In this document: positions 1 to 8,009 of the stretch, piece after piece
Layout: each line of letters opens with the position of its first letter
Numbering within the stretch: the stretch's first letter is position 1
Assembly: GCA_902473545.1 (NCBI GenBank)
Contig: CABRSG010000002.1
Span: 1 to 28,305 of the forward strand
Source: an uncultured Lachnospiraceae bacterium
GTDB taxonomy: Bacteria > Bacillota > Clostridia > Lachnospirales > Lachnospiraceae
Reading direction: 5' to 3'
DNA length: 28,305 nucleotides
Translations under genes and position numbers: made by a program
The notes under the pieces: model-generated
Told to the model about the DNA's origin: nothing
Databases searched by the model: none
What the model saw: only the letters and a program-made list of their open reading frames with translations

Positions 1-6
1 TCGTTC

Positions 7-121
7 ACAGTAACATTCGCAAATCCATTTAAAATTCGCTCCGCGAATGGGATTTGCTCACACCTGTATCACTTTCTTACGGACTTTGCAGTGAATGCAA
101 AGTCCTGAGCTGAACAGTAAC
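7..121. repeat. Palindromic intergenic repeat element with two hairpins
   Basis: This stretch folds into two strong inverted repeats. The first has outer arms GCAAATCC (19-26) and GGATTTGC (50-57) enclosing an inner stem ATTCGC/GCGAAT (34-39 and 43-48). The second is a perfect 10-base stem GGACTTTGCA/TGCAAAGTCC (81-90 and 96-105) with a 5-base loop. The 8-mer ACAGTAAC occurs directly repeated at both ends (7-14 and 114-121). No coding frame is evident. It resembles the small dispersed palindromic elements found between genes in many clostridia, and shares the core GCAAATCCAT with the inverted repeat at 17118-17182. Its function is unknown; it could act in transcript stability or be a non-autonomous mobile repeat. 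Confidence 0.6.
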
Positions 122-140
122 GATTGCCATCTGTTTGAAG

Positions 141-169
141 TTGTATTTTGCAGAAAAATGTTGTAGAAT
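141..169 (+). promoter_or_regulatory. Sigma-A-type promoter of the first polysaccharide operon
   Basis: TTGTAT (141-146) is followed after exactly 17 bases by TAGAAT (164-169), each one or two bases from consensus. It lies about 50 bases upstream of the first gene and just downstream of the palindromic repeat. No other promoter is evident before the plus-strand genes that follow, so it probably drives the operon up to about 11800. Confidence 0.6.
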
Positions 170-221
170 GTGACTTGATGTAAAAACAAGCAGACGAAAA
201 AGAAAAATAGAGGGAGCCAAT

Positions 222-1613
222 ATGGGAAAAAGAGAACATTATAAGAGAATCATTATGTTTTTAGCCTCCGTATTGATACTGGCGCTGGAAACCGCGATTT
301 TTGCGGTTGTCTGGTTTAAATGCTTCGCGAGAACGGGGACGATCGGCAGGGGGTTTGTGCGCGGCAATTATGTTATCATCGGACAGTATGCGCTGATGCT
401 GTATCTGTTTTTCCGTATTTACGGAGGTTTTAAGGTCGGATATCTGCGTGTGTTTGAGGTTTTGTTTTCACAGATTCTGTCGGTTTTGTGTGTAAACATC
501 ATCACATACCTGCAGATGGCGCTGATCGGACGCTGGCGATTTGGAACAAATATGGTTCCGTTCTGCTATATGACCGTGATCGATCTGGTGATCGTTGTCG
601 TATGGGTGGTTGGAATGCGCTGGGTGTACGCGCGGATTTATCCGCCGCGCAGGATGCTGCTGGTATACGGCAAGCGAAATCCGCGCGATCTGGTACAGAA
701 GATCTCCTCACGTGAGGATAAGTATAATATCTGCGAGCAGGTTCACCTGTCCCGTGGAGAGGAATATATAAAAAAGAAGATTGATGAATACCCGGCGGTG
801 ATTCTGGCGGATATGCCTTCCCATGAACGGAACGTGCTGCTCAAATATTGCTTTGAGAAGGACATCCGCTGCTACAGCATTCCGAAATTATCAGATATCC
901 TGCTGAGAAATTCGGACGATATCCATCTGTTTGACACCACCCTGCTGCTGTCCCGCAACCGCAGGCTGACGGCGGAGCAGCTTTTTATAAAGCGTGCCAT
1001 GGATATTGTATTCTCGCTGATCGGACTGGTTCTGGCGTCACCGGTTATGCTGATCATTGCGGCGCTTATCAAGGCTTATGACGGGGGTCCGGTGTTCTAT
1101 AAGCAGCCGCGGCTGACCAGAGATAAAAAGGTGTTTTATATTCTGAAATTCCGCAGCATGAAGGTGGAATCGGAGGTATCCGGCGCCCGGCTCGCCTGCA
1201 AGGAAGACGATCGTATCACGCCGGTGGGAAGAGTTATCCGCAATATTCATTTTGATGAGCTTCCGCAGATCTTCAATATATTAAAGGGCGACATGTCGCT
1301 TGTGGGACCGCGCCCGGAGCGCCCGGAGATCGCGGAGCAGTACCGAAGGGAGATACCGGAATTTGATTACCGTCTGAAGGTGAAGGCGGGGCTTACCGGT
1401 TATGCGCAGGTCTATGGAAAATACAATACGACGCCGTATGACAAGCTGAAGCTTGACCTCACCTATATTGAGACATACTCAGTGCTGCAAGACATCAAGC
1501 TTCTGATGCTTACCTTTAAGATCCTTTTCCAGAAGGAAAACACGGAGGGGGTAGAGCCGTGGCAGGTGACGGCAGCGACGAAGGAAAATGAAAAGGAAGA
1601 CGATAAATTTTAA
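222..1613 (+). CDS. Membrane-bound polyprenyl-phosphate sugar-phosphate transferase (bacterial sugar transferase family)
   Basis: This 463-residue protein is a typical initiating enzyme: it transfers a sugar-1-phosphate from a nucleotide sugar to undecaprenyl phosphate on the inner face of the membrane. Four hydrophobic segments are visible near residues 10-32, 50-68, 83-102 and 115-134. A poorly conserved cytoplasmic stretch follows, then the catalytic domain from about residue 255: KRAMD with a membrane-entering segment (258-285), LKFRSMK (308-314), FDELPQIFNILKGDMSLVGPRPERP (344-368, with the acidic DE pair at 345-346) and the AGLTGYAQV motif (389-397). Length and layout match the long polyisoprenyl-phosphate hexose-1-phosphate transferases. 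An AGGGAG site precedes the ATG. It is the first gene of the operon, as expected for the enzyme that starts the repeat unit. The sugar donor cannot be read from sequence. Confidence 0.93.
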   Translation: MGKREHYKRIIMFLASVLILALETAIFAVVWFKCFARTGTIGRGFVRGNYVIIGQYALMLYLFFRIYGGFKVGYLRVFEVLFSQILSVLCVNIITYLQMALIGRWRFGTNMVPFCYMTVIDLVIVVVWVVGMRWVYARIYPPRRMLLVYGKRNPRDLVQKISSREDKYNICEQVHLSRGEEYIKKKIDEYPAVILADMPSHERNVLLKYCFEKDIRCYSIPKLSDILLRNSDDIHLFDTTLLLSRNRRLTAEQLFIKRAMDIVFSLIGLVLASPVMLIIAALIKAYDGGPVFYKQPRLTRDKKVFYILKFRSMKVESEVSGARLACKEDDRITPVGRVIRNIHFDELPQIFNILKGDMSLVGPRPERPEIAEQYRREIPEFDYRLKVKAGLTGYAQVYGKYNTTPYDKLKLDLTYIETYSVLQDIKLLMLTFKILFQKENTEGVEPWQVTAATKENEKEDDKF

Positions 1614-1640
1614 TTACCAGCAGGACAATGGAGGCGTATT

Positions 1641-2414
1641 ATGGACGGACCGCTTGTTTCTGTCGTAATACCGGCATACAATTGTGCCGGTACGATCCGG
1701 CAGGCAGTGGAATCGGCGCTCGCACAGGACGTTGATTTGGAAATCATAGTGATTGATGATTGCTCGAAGGATGGATTGGCGCGTGTGCTGGACGACTACG
1801 CGCAAAGTCCTGCAGTTTTTTATGTGAAGAATGAAAAAAACTGCGGGGCAGCAAAGAGCAGAAACCGCGGAGTTTCGCTTGCGCGCGGGAAATATACAGC
1901 GTTTCTGGACGCGGATGACTGGTGGGAAGCGGGCAAACTGAAAAAACAGCTCGCAAGGATGCAGGAGAGCGGCTGCGTACTGTGCGGGACGGCACGGGAG
2001 CTTGTGCGTCCGGACGGCACGCGGACCGGAAAGGTGATCCCGGTAAAAGAGCGCATCAGCTACCGGCGGCTTCTTGGGCAAAACAGCATTAACTGCTCCT
2101 CCGTGCTGGCACTTACGGAGGTCTTGCGCGAATTTCCGATGGAGCATGAGGAAGCGCACGAGGATTATCTGACGTGGCTGCGCATTCTGCAGAAGTATCA
2201 GACGGCGTGCGCGGGAAACGAGCCGCTGCTGAAATACCGCCTCAGCAATACCGGGAAATCCGGCAGCAAGGCGAAATCGGCAAAGATGACCTTCCGGGTG
2301 TACCGCCTTCTGGGATTCGGGTTTTTGAAGTCCGCAGCGTGCTTTGCCAGCTACGCGCTGCACGGGATTTTGAAATATGCGGGTTTCTGGGTAGATTCTT
2401 TACGGCGGATGTGA
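1641..2414 (+). CDS. Glycosyltransferase family 2 (GT-A fold)
   Basis: The 257-residue protein begins with the GT-A signature VSVVIPAYN (6-14) and IVIDDCSKDG (36-45). It then has NCGAAKSRNRG (67-77), the metal-binding FLDADDWW (88-95) and an acidic catalytic-type motif HEDYLTWLRI (173-182). The phrase QNSINCSSV before the ED motif recalls TuaG-like enzymes of teichuronic acid synthesis, from memory of that family. There is no membrane segment except a weakly hydrophobic C-terminal end. The enzyme should add the second sugar to the lipid carrier on the cytoplasmic side. GGAGG (1630-1634) sits six bases before the ATG. Donor and linkage are unknown. Confidence 0.9.
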   Translation: MDGPLVSVVIPAYNCAGTIRQAVESALAQDVDLEIIVIDDCSKDGLARVLDDYAQSPAVFYVKNEKNCGAAKSRNRGVSLARGKYTAFLDADDWWEAGKLKKQLARMQESGCVLCGTARELVRPDGTRTGKVIPVKERISYRRLLGQNSINCSSVLALTEVLREFPMEHEEAHEDYLTWLRILQKYQTACAGNEPLLKYRLSNTGKSGSKAKSAKMTFRVYRLLGFGFLKSAACFASYALHGILKYAGFWVDSLRRM

Positions 2415-2426
2415 TAATATGATACC

Positions 2427-2431
2427 AGGAG
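2427..2431 (+). promoter_or_regulatory. Ribosome binding site deciding the start at 2440
   Basis: AGGAG lies eight bases before ATG 2440, whereas the in-frame ATG at 2419 has no comparable site. Confidence 0.7.
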
Positions 2432-2439
2432 AAAATCGG

Positions 2440-3597
2440 ATGAAGGATTTTTTGAAAATTGTCTATTCTTATGCGCTGATGGTTTTTCTTTTTCCGCTGC
2501 GGCTGTTCCCTGTGAAAAAGGACAGGCTTGTGTTTGCGGGGCTGACCGGCGGGGATGCTTACGAATATACCTGCAATCCGAAGTATATCTGCGAGCACAT
2601 CCGCAGGGAATACCCGGGAAGGTTTGCACTTTACTGGGTTGTGGCGGATCCGAGGCGCTATCAGGGAAAAGAGGGTGCGGACATCACATTTTTGAAGCAT
2701 TACAGTCTGCGTTCCTTCTATTATTTAATGACGGCGAAGGTGATCGTGACGAGCGGTTCCTATGCGCCGTGGTTTCCGTTTCGGAAACAGCAGTATCTGA
2801 TCAACACCTGGCACGGCGGCGGCGCTTATAAGCGTCTGAAGGATAACTACGAGGATGCAAACAGACTGCAGCGTAAAAAGCTTGCATTCTGCGCGGAGAA
2901 TATCAGTCTGTTTCTGTCCACCTGCAAACGGGCGACGGACAGTCTTTTTCGCGGGGCGTTTCATTATCAGGGAGAGATCCTGGAGTGCGGGATGCCGCGC
3001 AACGATAGTCTGGTGACGGGGGATACAGATGAGCCGGCAGCAAAGGTGCGGGCATATTACGGTATTCCGCAGGAAGATAAGCTGGTGCTCTATGCGCCTA
3101 CCTACCGCACAACCTCGCAGAGGATCGTGCTGGATGGAGATGCTCTTCTGAAAACACTGGAGCGGGACGGCACAAATTGGCACATACTGTTCCGCGCCCA
3201 CCGCTATCAGAACGGCGGGGCATCCATCTGCGTGACAGGAAGCGGAGTTCTGCAGGCGGGTGATTACCCGGATATGCAGGAGCTTTTGTGTGCAGCGGAT
3301 ATGCTGATCACAGATTACTCTTCAGCCGTATGGGATTATTCTTTTTTATACCGCCCCTGTTTTTTGTTCGTGCCGGATCTTAAAGAGTATCTGGAAAAAA
3401 CGGGATTCTATACGGACATTCATCAGTGGCCGTTCGCGAGGGCGAAGGATCAGAAGGAACTGGAGAGTGAGATTATAAATTATGATGAGGAGGCCGCCAG
3501 AGAAGATATCCGGCGGCATCACCGCGAGATGGGAAGCTGCGAGAGCGGGCATGCATGTGAGCGTGTGGCGGAGCGCATACTGGAAGTATGTAAATGA
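2440..3597 (+). CDS. CDP-glycerol/CDP-ribitol phosphotransferase family protein (TagB/TagF-like)
   Basis: This 385-residue protein belongs to the family that transfers glycerol- or ribitol-phosphate from a CDP-alditol to a lipid-linked acceptor. Visible hallmarks are the catalytic-base region NTWHGGG (about 122-128), LYAPTYR (217-223), FRAHR (251-255) and LITDYSSAVWDY (289-300). A hydrophobic N-terminal segment suits membrane association. The length fits single-domain TagB/TarL-type primases or polymerases rather than two-domain TagF. The start at 2440 is chosen because of the AGGAG before it; an ATG at 2419 is in frame. Its stop overlaps the start of the tarI-like gene. Next to tarI and tarJ, the substrate is more likely CDP-ribitol than CDP-glycerol, but this is inference. 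Confidence 0.9.
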   Translation: MKDFLKIVYSYALMVFLFPLRLFPVKKDRLVFAGLTGGDAYEYTCNPKYICEHIRREYPGRFALYWVVADPRRYQGKEGADITFLKHYSLRSFYYLMTAKVIVTSGSYAPWFPFRKQQYLINTWHGGGAYKRLKDNYEDANRLQRKKLAFCAENISLFLSTCKRATDSLFRGAFHYQGEILECGMPRNDSLVTGDTDEPAAKVRAYYGIPQEDKLVLYAPTYRTTSQRIVLDGDALLKTLERDGTNWHILFRAHRYQNGGASICVTGSGVLQAGDYPDMQELLCAADMLITDYSSAVWDYSFLYRPCFLFVPDLKEYLEKTGFYTDIHQWPFARAKDQKELESEIINYDEEAAREDIRRHHREMGSCESGHACERVAERILEVCK

Positions 3598-4331
3598 AAA
3601 AGGAGACAAAACGGACGATGGGAAGCAATGTATATGGCGTAGTGCTTGCGGGCGGGATCGGCAGCCGCATGGGCAATATTGAAAAGCCGAAGCAGTTTAT
3701 GGAGATCGGCGGAAAGCCGATTATCGTTCATACGATTGAGAAATTTGTGGTAAATCCGAGTTTTGAGCGGATTATTGTGCTTTCACCGCGGCAGTGGATG
3801 AATTATACGCAGGACGTCATTCGCAGGTATATCCCGATGAAAAGCCGGATAGATGTGATCCAGGGCGGGGAGACGCGCAATGAGACGATCATGAACGCCA
3901 TCCGTCATATTGAGAAAAATTATGAGCTGGATGAGGACACGGTGATCGTCACGCACGATTCCGTTCGGCCGTTTGTCACGCACCGGATCCTGGAAGATAA
4001 TATCCGCTATGCAAAGGAGATGGGCGCCTGCGATACGGTGATCCCGGCGACGGATACAATCGTGGAAAGTGCGGATAATAAACAGATCACCAGTATCCCG
4101 GACCGCTCGAAAATGTATCAGGGGCAGACGCCGCAGAGCTTTCGGGCGAAAAAGCTGCGGGATGTTTATATGGCGCTGACGGAGGAGGAAAAGGCAATTC
4201 TTACGGATGCCTGCAAGATCCTGGTCCTGAAGGGAGAGCCGGTGTACCTGGTAGAGGGAGAAGTATTCAACATCAAGATCACGTATCCGCATGATCTGCG
4301 CGTGGCGGAGTCTTTGTTAGGAGGAAACTGA
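3594..4331 (+). CDS. tarI: D-ribitol-5-phosphate cytidylyltransferase (TarI-like)
   Basis: This enzyme joins CTP and ribitol 5-phosphate to give CDP-ribitol. The 245-residue sequence has the nucleotide-binding start VVLAGGIGSRMG (16-27) with KPKQF (31-35), GGETRNETI (91-99), HDSVRPF (121-127), QTPQSF (178-183), TDACK (204-208) and IKITYPHDL (227-235). HDSVRPF rather than the HDAARP form usual in IspD, and the TarJ-like gene directly downstream, favour TarI over the isoprenoid enzyme IspD. The 3594 start overlaps the previous stop (ATGA). An internal ATG at 3618 has AGGAG twelve bases before it and gives a more family-like N terminus, so the true start could be either. Confidence 0.9.
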   Translation: MKKETKRTMGSNVYGVVLAGGIGSRMGNIEKPKQFMEIGGKPIIVHTIEKFVVNPSFERIIVLSPRQWMNYTQDVIRRYIPMKSRIDVIQGGETRNETIMNAIRHIEKNYELDEDTVIVTHDSVRPFVTHRILEDNIRYAKEMGACDTVIPATDTIVESADNKQITSIPDRSKMYQGQTPQSFRAKKLRDVYMALTEEEKAILTDACKILVLKGEPVYLVEGEVFNIKITYPHDLRVAESLLGGN

Positions 4332-4332
4332 T

Positions 4333-5358
4333 ATGCTAAATACTGTTTATCAGCTAAAGGCTGTCAGACAGTTTGAGGCCGTATTTAAAAATATTGAGCT
4401 GGACGAGCGGCATGTGCTGGTGCGCCCGACGCATCTGTCCATCTGTCATGCAGACCAGCGCTACTATCAGGGAACGCGCCAGGAGGCAGTGCTGCGTGCA
4501 AAGCTGCCGATGGCGCTGATTCATGAGGGGATCGGAAGGGTGGTCTACGACCCGACCGGCAGCTTTCAGATCGGGGATGAGGTGGTCATGATCCCGAACC
4601 ATCCGTGTGAGACAGATCCGGTGATCGCGGAGAATTATTTGCGGTCGACGAAATTCTGCGGGAGCAGCAAGGATGGCTTTATGCAGGAGTATATCTCTCT
4701 GCTGCCGGACCGTGTGGTATTGCTTCCGAAGGGGATAGACAAGATTACCGCGTCATTCACGGAGATTGTGACGGTGAGCTATCATGCCATCCGGCGTTTT
4801 CAGCGCTTTTCACATGAGAGACGCGATGCGATCGGCGTCTGGGGCGACGGCAATCTCGGCTACATTACCTCGCTTCTGCTGAAAAAAATGCTGCCGGGCT
4901 CCAGAGTGTATATTTTCGGCGTCAACCGCAATAAGCTGAGCGATTTTTCCTTTGCGGACGATACCTTTCTTGTCTCACAGATACCGGAAGGACTGCAGGT
5001 AGATCATGCATTTGAGTGTGTGGGAAGCAGCGCCTCCGCGAAGGCAATTGACCAGATCATCGACCGCATCCGTCCGGAGGGCACGGTCAGCCTGCTGGGA
5101 GTCAGCGAGGATCCGGTGCCGGTCAACACCAGGATGGTCCTGGAGAAGGGGCTGCGTTTTTTTGGAAGCAGCCGCAGCGGCAGAGAGGATTATGAGGGGC
5201 TGATGAAGCTCTATGAAGAGAATCCGGATATTCCGTTTTATCTGGAAAATATCGTCGGCACACAGATGAAGGTGAACAGCATTCAGGATATTGTGAAAGC
5301 ATTTGAGACGGACATCCACAAAATGATCGGAAAAACGATTATGATCTGGAACGAGTAG
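4333..5358 (+). CDS. tarJ: Ribulose-5-phosphate reductase (TarJ-like, zinc alcohol-dehydrogenase family)
   Basis: The 341-residue protein reduces D-ribulose 5-phosphate to D-ribitol 5-phosphate with NAD(P)H, feeding the cytidylyltransferase just upstream. It is a medium-chain dehydrogenase. Candidate zinc ligands and catalytic residues are Cys38 in SICHADQ, His64-Glu65 in HEGIG and Glu144 in SFTEIV. The Rossmann glycines are in WGDGNLG (170-176). The usual four-cysteine structural-zinc lobe is reduced to scattered Cys residues (C92, C109), as in TarJ. AGGAGG (4319-4324) gives a strong start, only one base after the tarI stop, so the two products are probably made together. The pairing is the main reason for the specific substrate call. 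Confidence 0.9.
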   Translation: MLNTVYQLKAVRQFEAVFKNIELDERHVLVRPTHLSICHADQRYYQGTRQEAVLRAKLPMALIHEGIGRVVYDPTGSFQIGDEVVMIPNHPCETDPVIAENYLRSTKFCGSSKDGFMQEYISLLPDRVVLLPKGIDKITASFTEIVTVSYHAIRRFQRFSHERRDAIGVWGDGNLGYITSLLLKKMLPGSRVYIFGVNRNKLSDFSFADDTFLVSQIPEGLQVDHAFECVGSSASAKAIDQIIDRIRPEGTVSLLGVSEDPVPVNTRMVLEKGLRFFGSSRSGREDYEGLMKLYEENPDIPFYLENIVGTQMKVNSIQDIVKAFETDIHKMIGKTIMIWNE

Positions 5359-5368
5359 AGGACTTTCT

Positions 5369-6730
5369 ATGAAGAAAATACTGATTCGGGCGCATATGTC
5401 GCCCTTTGATAACTGGGACGCGCAAAGCGTACTGCGGGATGATAAGATCGGCACAAACGCCGGTAATATGATTTTTATTAACAGTATTATGCGTGCACTG
5501 ATGACGGAGGACGTGCAGATCGACGTTTTTAATACCAGACGCGATCTGACGGATGAAAATGTCAGGCGCATCAATGCGGAGTACAGTTGTGTAATATTTC
5601 CGTTTGCAAATGCCTTCCGGCCCTCCTTTCAGTGGGAGCTTCAGACCATCACGAAGTTTATCAAAAAACTGAAGGTTCCCTGTATAGTGATCGGCGCGGG
5701 CATTTCGGCGACCTTTGCAAATCCGTTAAAAGAAAAAAATTCCTTTGATGAGATGGTGAAGGAATTTGTCAAAGCGATTCTCGATAAATCGGCGGTGCTT
5801 GGAACGCGCGGGGAGGAAACCTCGGCATATCTGACGCGTCTTGGCTTTCAGGAGGGCAAGCATCACCGTGTGATCGGCTGTCCGTCGATGTTCTGGAACG
5901 GTGATAAGCTGCCGGAAATCAAGAAAAAGGAGCTTACCGGGAAATCGCCGGTGAGCGTAAACTGGAAGATTGACCTTCCGGAGCCGATTCACGCATTTAT
6001 GCGCAGCAATGTAAAGCGGTTTGAGGATTTCACCTATGTGCCTCAGATCACGGACGAGATCAGACTGATGTATTACGGAACGCCGTTCCCGGAAGGAAAA
6101 TATAAAAAGATCACCGAAGGGTACCCGGCGCAGTCGTGTCATCCCTGGTACATGCAGGACAGGGCGCGCGCCTTTGTCAACGTCCAGTCGTGGGTCGGAT
6201 ACTTGCGCGAAAAGGATTTTTCGTTTGGCAGCCGTATTCACGGAAACATTGCGGCGCTGCTTGCCGGAACACCGGCTTATGTGATCGTGTCGGATTACCG
6301 TATCTCTGAGCTGGTGCGCTATCACAATATCCCGCATATCAATTATCAGGATCTAAAAGAAGAAGACCATATATTTTCGCTTTATGACAAAGCGGATTAT
6401 ACGCGTCTGTATGACGGACACAGGGAGCGTTTTGAGAATTACAGGAGCTTTCTGGAGGAAAACGGACTTGCACATACGTTTGACATGGGAGCGGACGAGG
6501 CACGCCCCTATGACAGAAAGCTGCAGGAACTGTCTCTGCAGCCGGCGCTGCAGCCCTTTTTCTCTGTCTCTGCACAGGAGCAGGCGCGCAGGCTTTCGGA
6601 AGCGTGGCAGGACAGAGAGATGCTCAGAAAGCAGTATGAAGAAGTGAAATCACTGGAAATGCTGCTGAAGCTCCGGCGGATGGACACGTATGTGAACTGG
6701 ATCTTAAAGAAACTTGGCAGGAAAAAGTAG
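5369..6730 (+). CDS. Polysaccharide pyruvyl transferase family protein
   Basis: The 453-residue protein carries the pyruvyl transferase family signatures: GTNAGNMIF (28-36) near the N terminus, VIGAGISA (107-114), LGTRGEETSAYL (144-155), VIGCPSMFW (168-176) and the most diagnostic FGSRIHGNIAAL (286-297). Known members transfer pyruvate from phosphoenolpyruvate to form ketals on secondary cell-wall polymers or capsules. The C-terminal part (about 390-453) is rich in charged and Leu/Gln residues and may be a helical or coiled tail. It lies ten bases after the tarJ-like gene in the same operon, so the likely acceptor is the polymer made here. Acceptor sugar and actual activity are inferred only. 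Confidence 0.88.
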   Translation: MKKILIRAHMSPFDNWDAQSVLRDDKIGTNAGNMIFINSIMRALMTEDVQIDVFNTRRDLTDENVRRINAEYSCVIFPFANAFRPSFQWELQTITKFIKKLKVPCIVIGAGISATFANPLKEKNSFDEMVKEFVKAILDKSAVLGTRGEETSAYLTRLGFQEGKHHRVIGCPSMFWNGDKLPEIKKKELTGKSPVSVNWKIDLPEPIHAFMRSNVKRFEDFTYVPQITDEIRLMYYGTPFPEGKYKKITEGYPAQSCHPWYMQDRARAFVNVQSWVGYLREKDFSFGSRIHGNIAALLAGTPAYVIVSDYRISELVRYHNIPHINYQDLKEEDHIFSLYDKADYTRLYDGHRERFENYRSFLEENGLAHTFDMGADEARPYDRKLQELSLQPALQPFFSVSAQEQARRLSEAWQDREMLRKQYEEVKSLEMLLKLRRMDTYVNWILKKLGRKK

Positions 6731-6740
6731 GGGAATCGTT

Positions 6741-7979
6741 ATGAAGTTGGTAAAGAAGGTTGTGCATGGAATTAGCTGGCGGGTGGCTGTGTTTTTCAGG
6801 AGAGTGGTGGCGCGTTGCTATAATACTGCGACACAGAAGATACTGTATCCGCTTAGTTACCGGAAGTACAGCAGGGAAGCGGTGCAGAAGGATAAGATCG
6901 TGTTTTTGGAAATCCGTATGATGGAGCTGACAGACAATTTTCAGCGTATTTACGACGCGCTCCAGAAAGAGGGGAAGTACCGGTTTACGGTCTGCTGCAT
7001 AGGCAGTGAGCTGGCGTCCCGCAGCCAGCAATGTAAAAATAGTCTTGCCGCGCTGAAGGAGATCGCCACCGCCAGATATGTCTTCATTAATGACTCATCC
7101 TCTCTGATCAGCTGCATTCCGCTGCGGCCGGAGACAAAGGTTATCCAGACCTGGCATGCCTGCGGGGCATTCAAACGCTTCGGATTCAGCACGGCGCAGA
7201 AGCAGTTCGGCGGCTCCTATAAGCAGCTGATGCGCTTCCCTCTTCACAGAAATTTCTCGCTGGTGACGGTCAGCAGCCCGGAAGTGATCTGGGCGTATGC
7301 CGAGGCCTTTCACATGGAAGACCGCAAGGAGGATATTGTGGCGACAGGTATCAGCCGCACCGATGTGTTTTACGATCAGGCGGCGATCGCAGCGGCTTAC
7401 GAAAAAATCCACCGTCTGGTTCCCGCGAGCAGGGATAAAAAAGTCATTCTCTATGCGCCGACCTACCGCGGGCGTGTGGCAAAGGCGTATTCCCCGGAAG
7501 AAATGGATCTGGTGCAGATGCATGAGGCACTTGGGGAGGAATATGTGCTGGTATTCAAGCATCACCCGTTTGTGAAGAACCGTCCGGTTGTGCCGGAGAA
7601 CTTAAAGGACTTTGCAATCGATCTGACTGCGGATATGACGATCGAGGAGCTGCTGATGGTGAGCGACATCTGTATTTCAGATTACTCATCTCTGGTATTT
7701 GAGTATTCGCTGTTCGAGCGCCCGATGCTGTTCTTCGCATATGATCTGGAGGAATACTTTGACTGGCGTGGCTTCTACTACGACTTTGCGGAGATGACGC
7801 CCGGTCCGACTTGCAAAACGACAGAAGAAATGATAGATTATATCCAGCATTTGGATACCAGATTCGACAGGCAGAGGGTCATCGATTTCAAAAACAAATT
7901 TATGAGCGCGTGCGACGGACATGCGACGGAGCGGATACTGGAGTTACTGCAGATGAAATGGGAAAAAGCTTCCAGTTAG
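6741..7979 (+). CDS. CDP-glycerol/CDP-ribitol phosphotransferase family protein (second copy)
   Basis: This 412-residue protein has the same core as the protein at 2440: TWHACGAFKRFG (137-148), LYAPTYRG (237-244), FKHHPFVKNRP (272-282) and ISDYSSLVFEYSLFERP (312-328). The HHP motif and the acidic SDYSS region are typical of TagF-like catalytic domains. The N terminus is basic and amphipathic (KKVVHGISWRVAVFFRR), suggesting attachment to the inner membrane face. The start is set at 6741 because TAGGGGA lies immediately upstream; an in-frame ATG at 6714 would overlap the previous gene. It may extend the chain primed by the first enzyme, but which step each performs cannot be told from sequence. 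Confidence 0.9.
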   Translation: MKLVKKVVHGISWRVAVFFRRVVARCYNTATQKILYPLSYRKYSREAVQKDKIVFLEIRMMELTDNFQRIYDALQKEGKYRFTVCCIGSELASRSQQCKNSLAALKEIATARYVFINDSSSLISCIPLRPETKVIQTWHACGAFKRFGFSTAQKQFGGSYKQLMRFPLHRNFSLVTVSSPEVIWAYAEAFHMEDRKEDIVATGISRTDVFYDQAAIAAAYEKIHRLVPASRDKKVILYAPTYRGRVAKAYSPEEMDLVQMHEALGEEYVLVFKHHPFVKNRPVVPENLKDFAIDLTADMTIEELLMVSDICISDYSSLVFEYSLFERPMLFFAYDLEEYFDWRGFYYDFAEMTPGPTCKTTEEMIDYIQHLDTRFDRQRVIDFKNKFMSACDGHATERILELLQMKWEKASS

Positions 7980-7996
7980 TATACAAAAATAAAAAT

Positions 7997-8000
7997 GGAG
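7997..8000 (+). promoter_or_regulatory. Ribosome binding site favouring the start at 8010
   Basis: GGAG lies nine bases before ATG 8010, while ATG 7995 has only A-rich sequence upstream. Confidence 0.5.
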
Positions 8001-8009
8001 AAAAAGAAC

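Noticed and set aside
1614..2363. Long minus-strand open frame opposite the family 2 glycosyltransferase
   Set aside because: It is a mirror of the GC-rich third positions of the real gene, has no ribosome site and resembles no protein.
3594..4331. MEP-pathway enzyme IspD
   Set aside because: The HDSVRPF motif and the adjacent TarJ-like gene point to the ribitol-phosphate enzyme.
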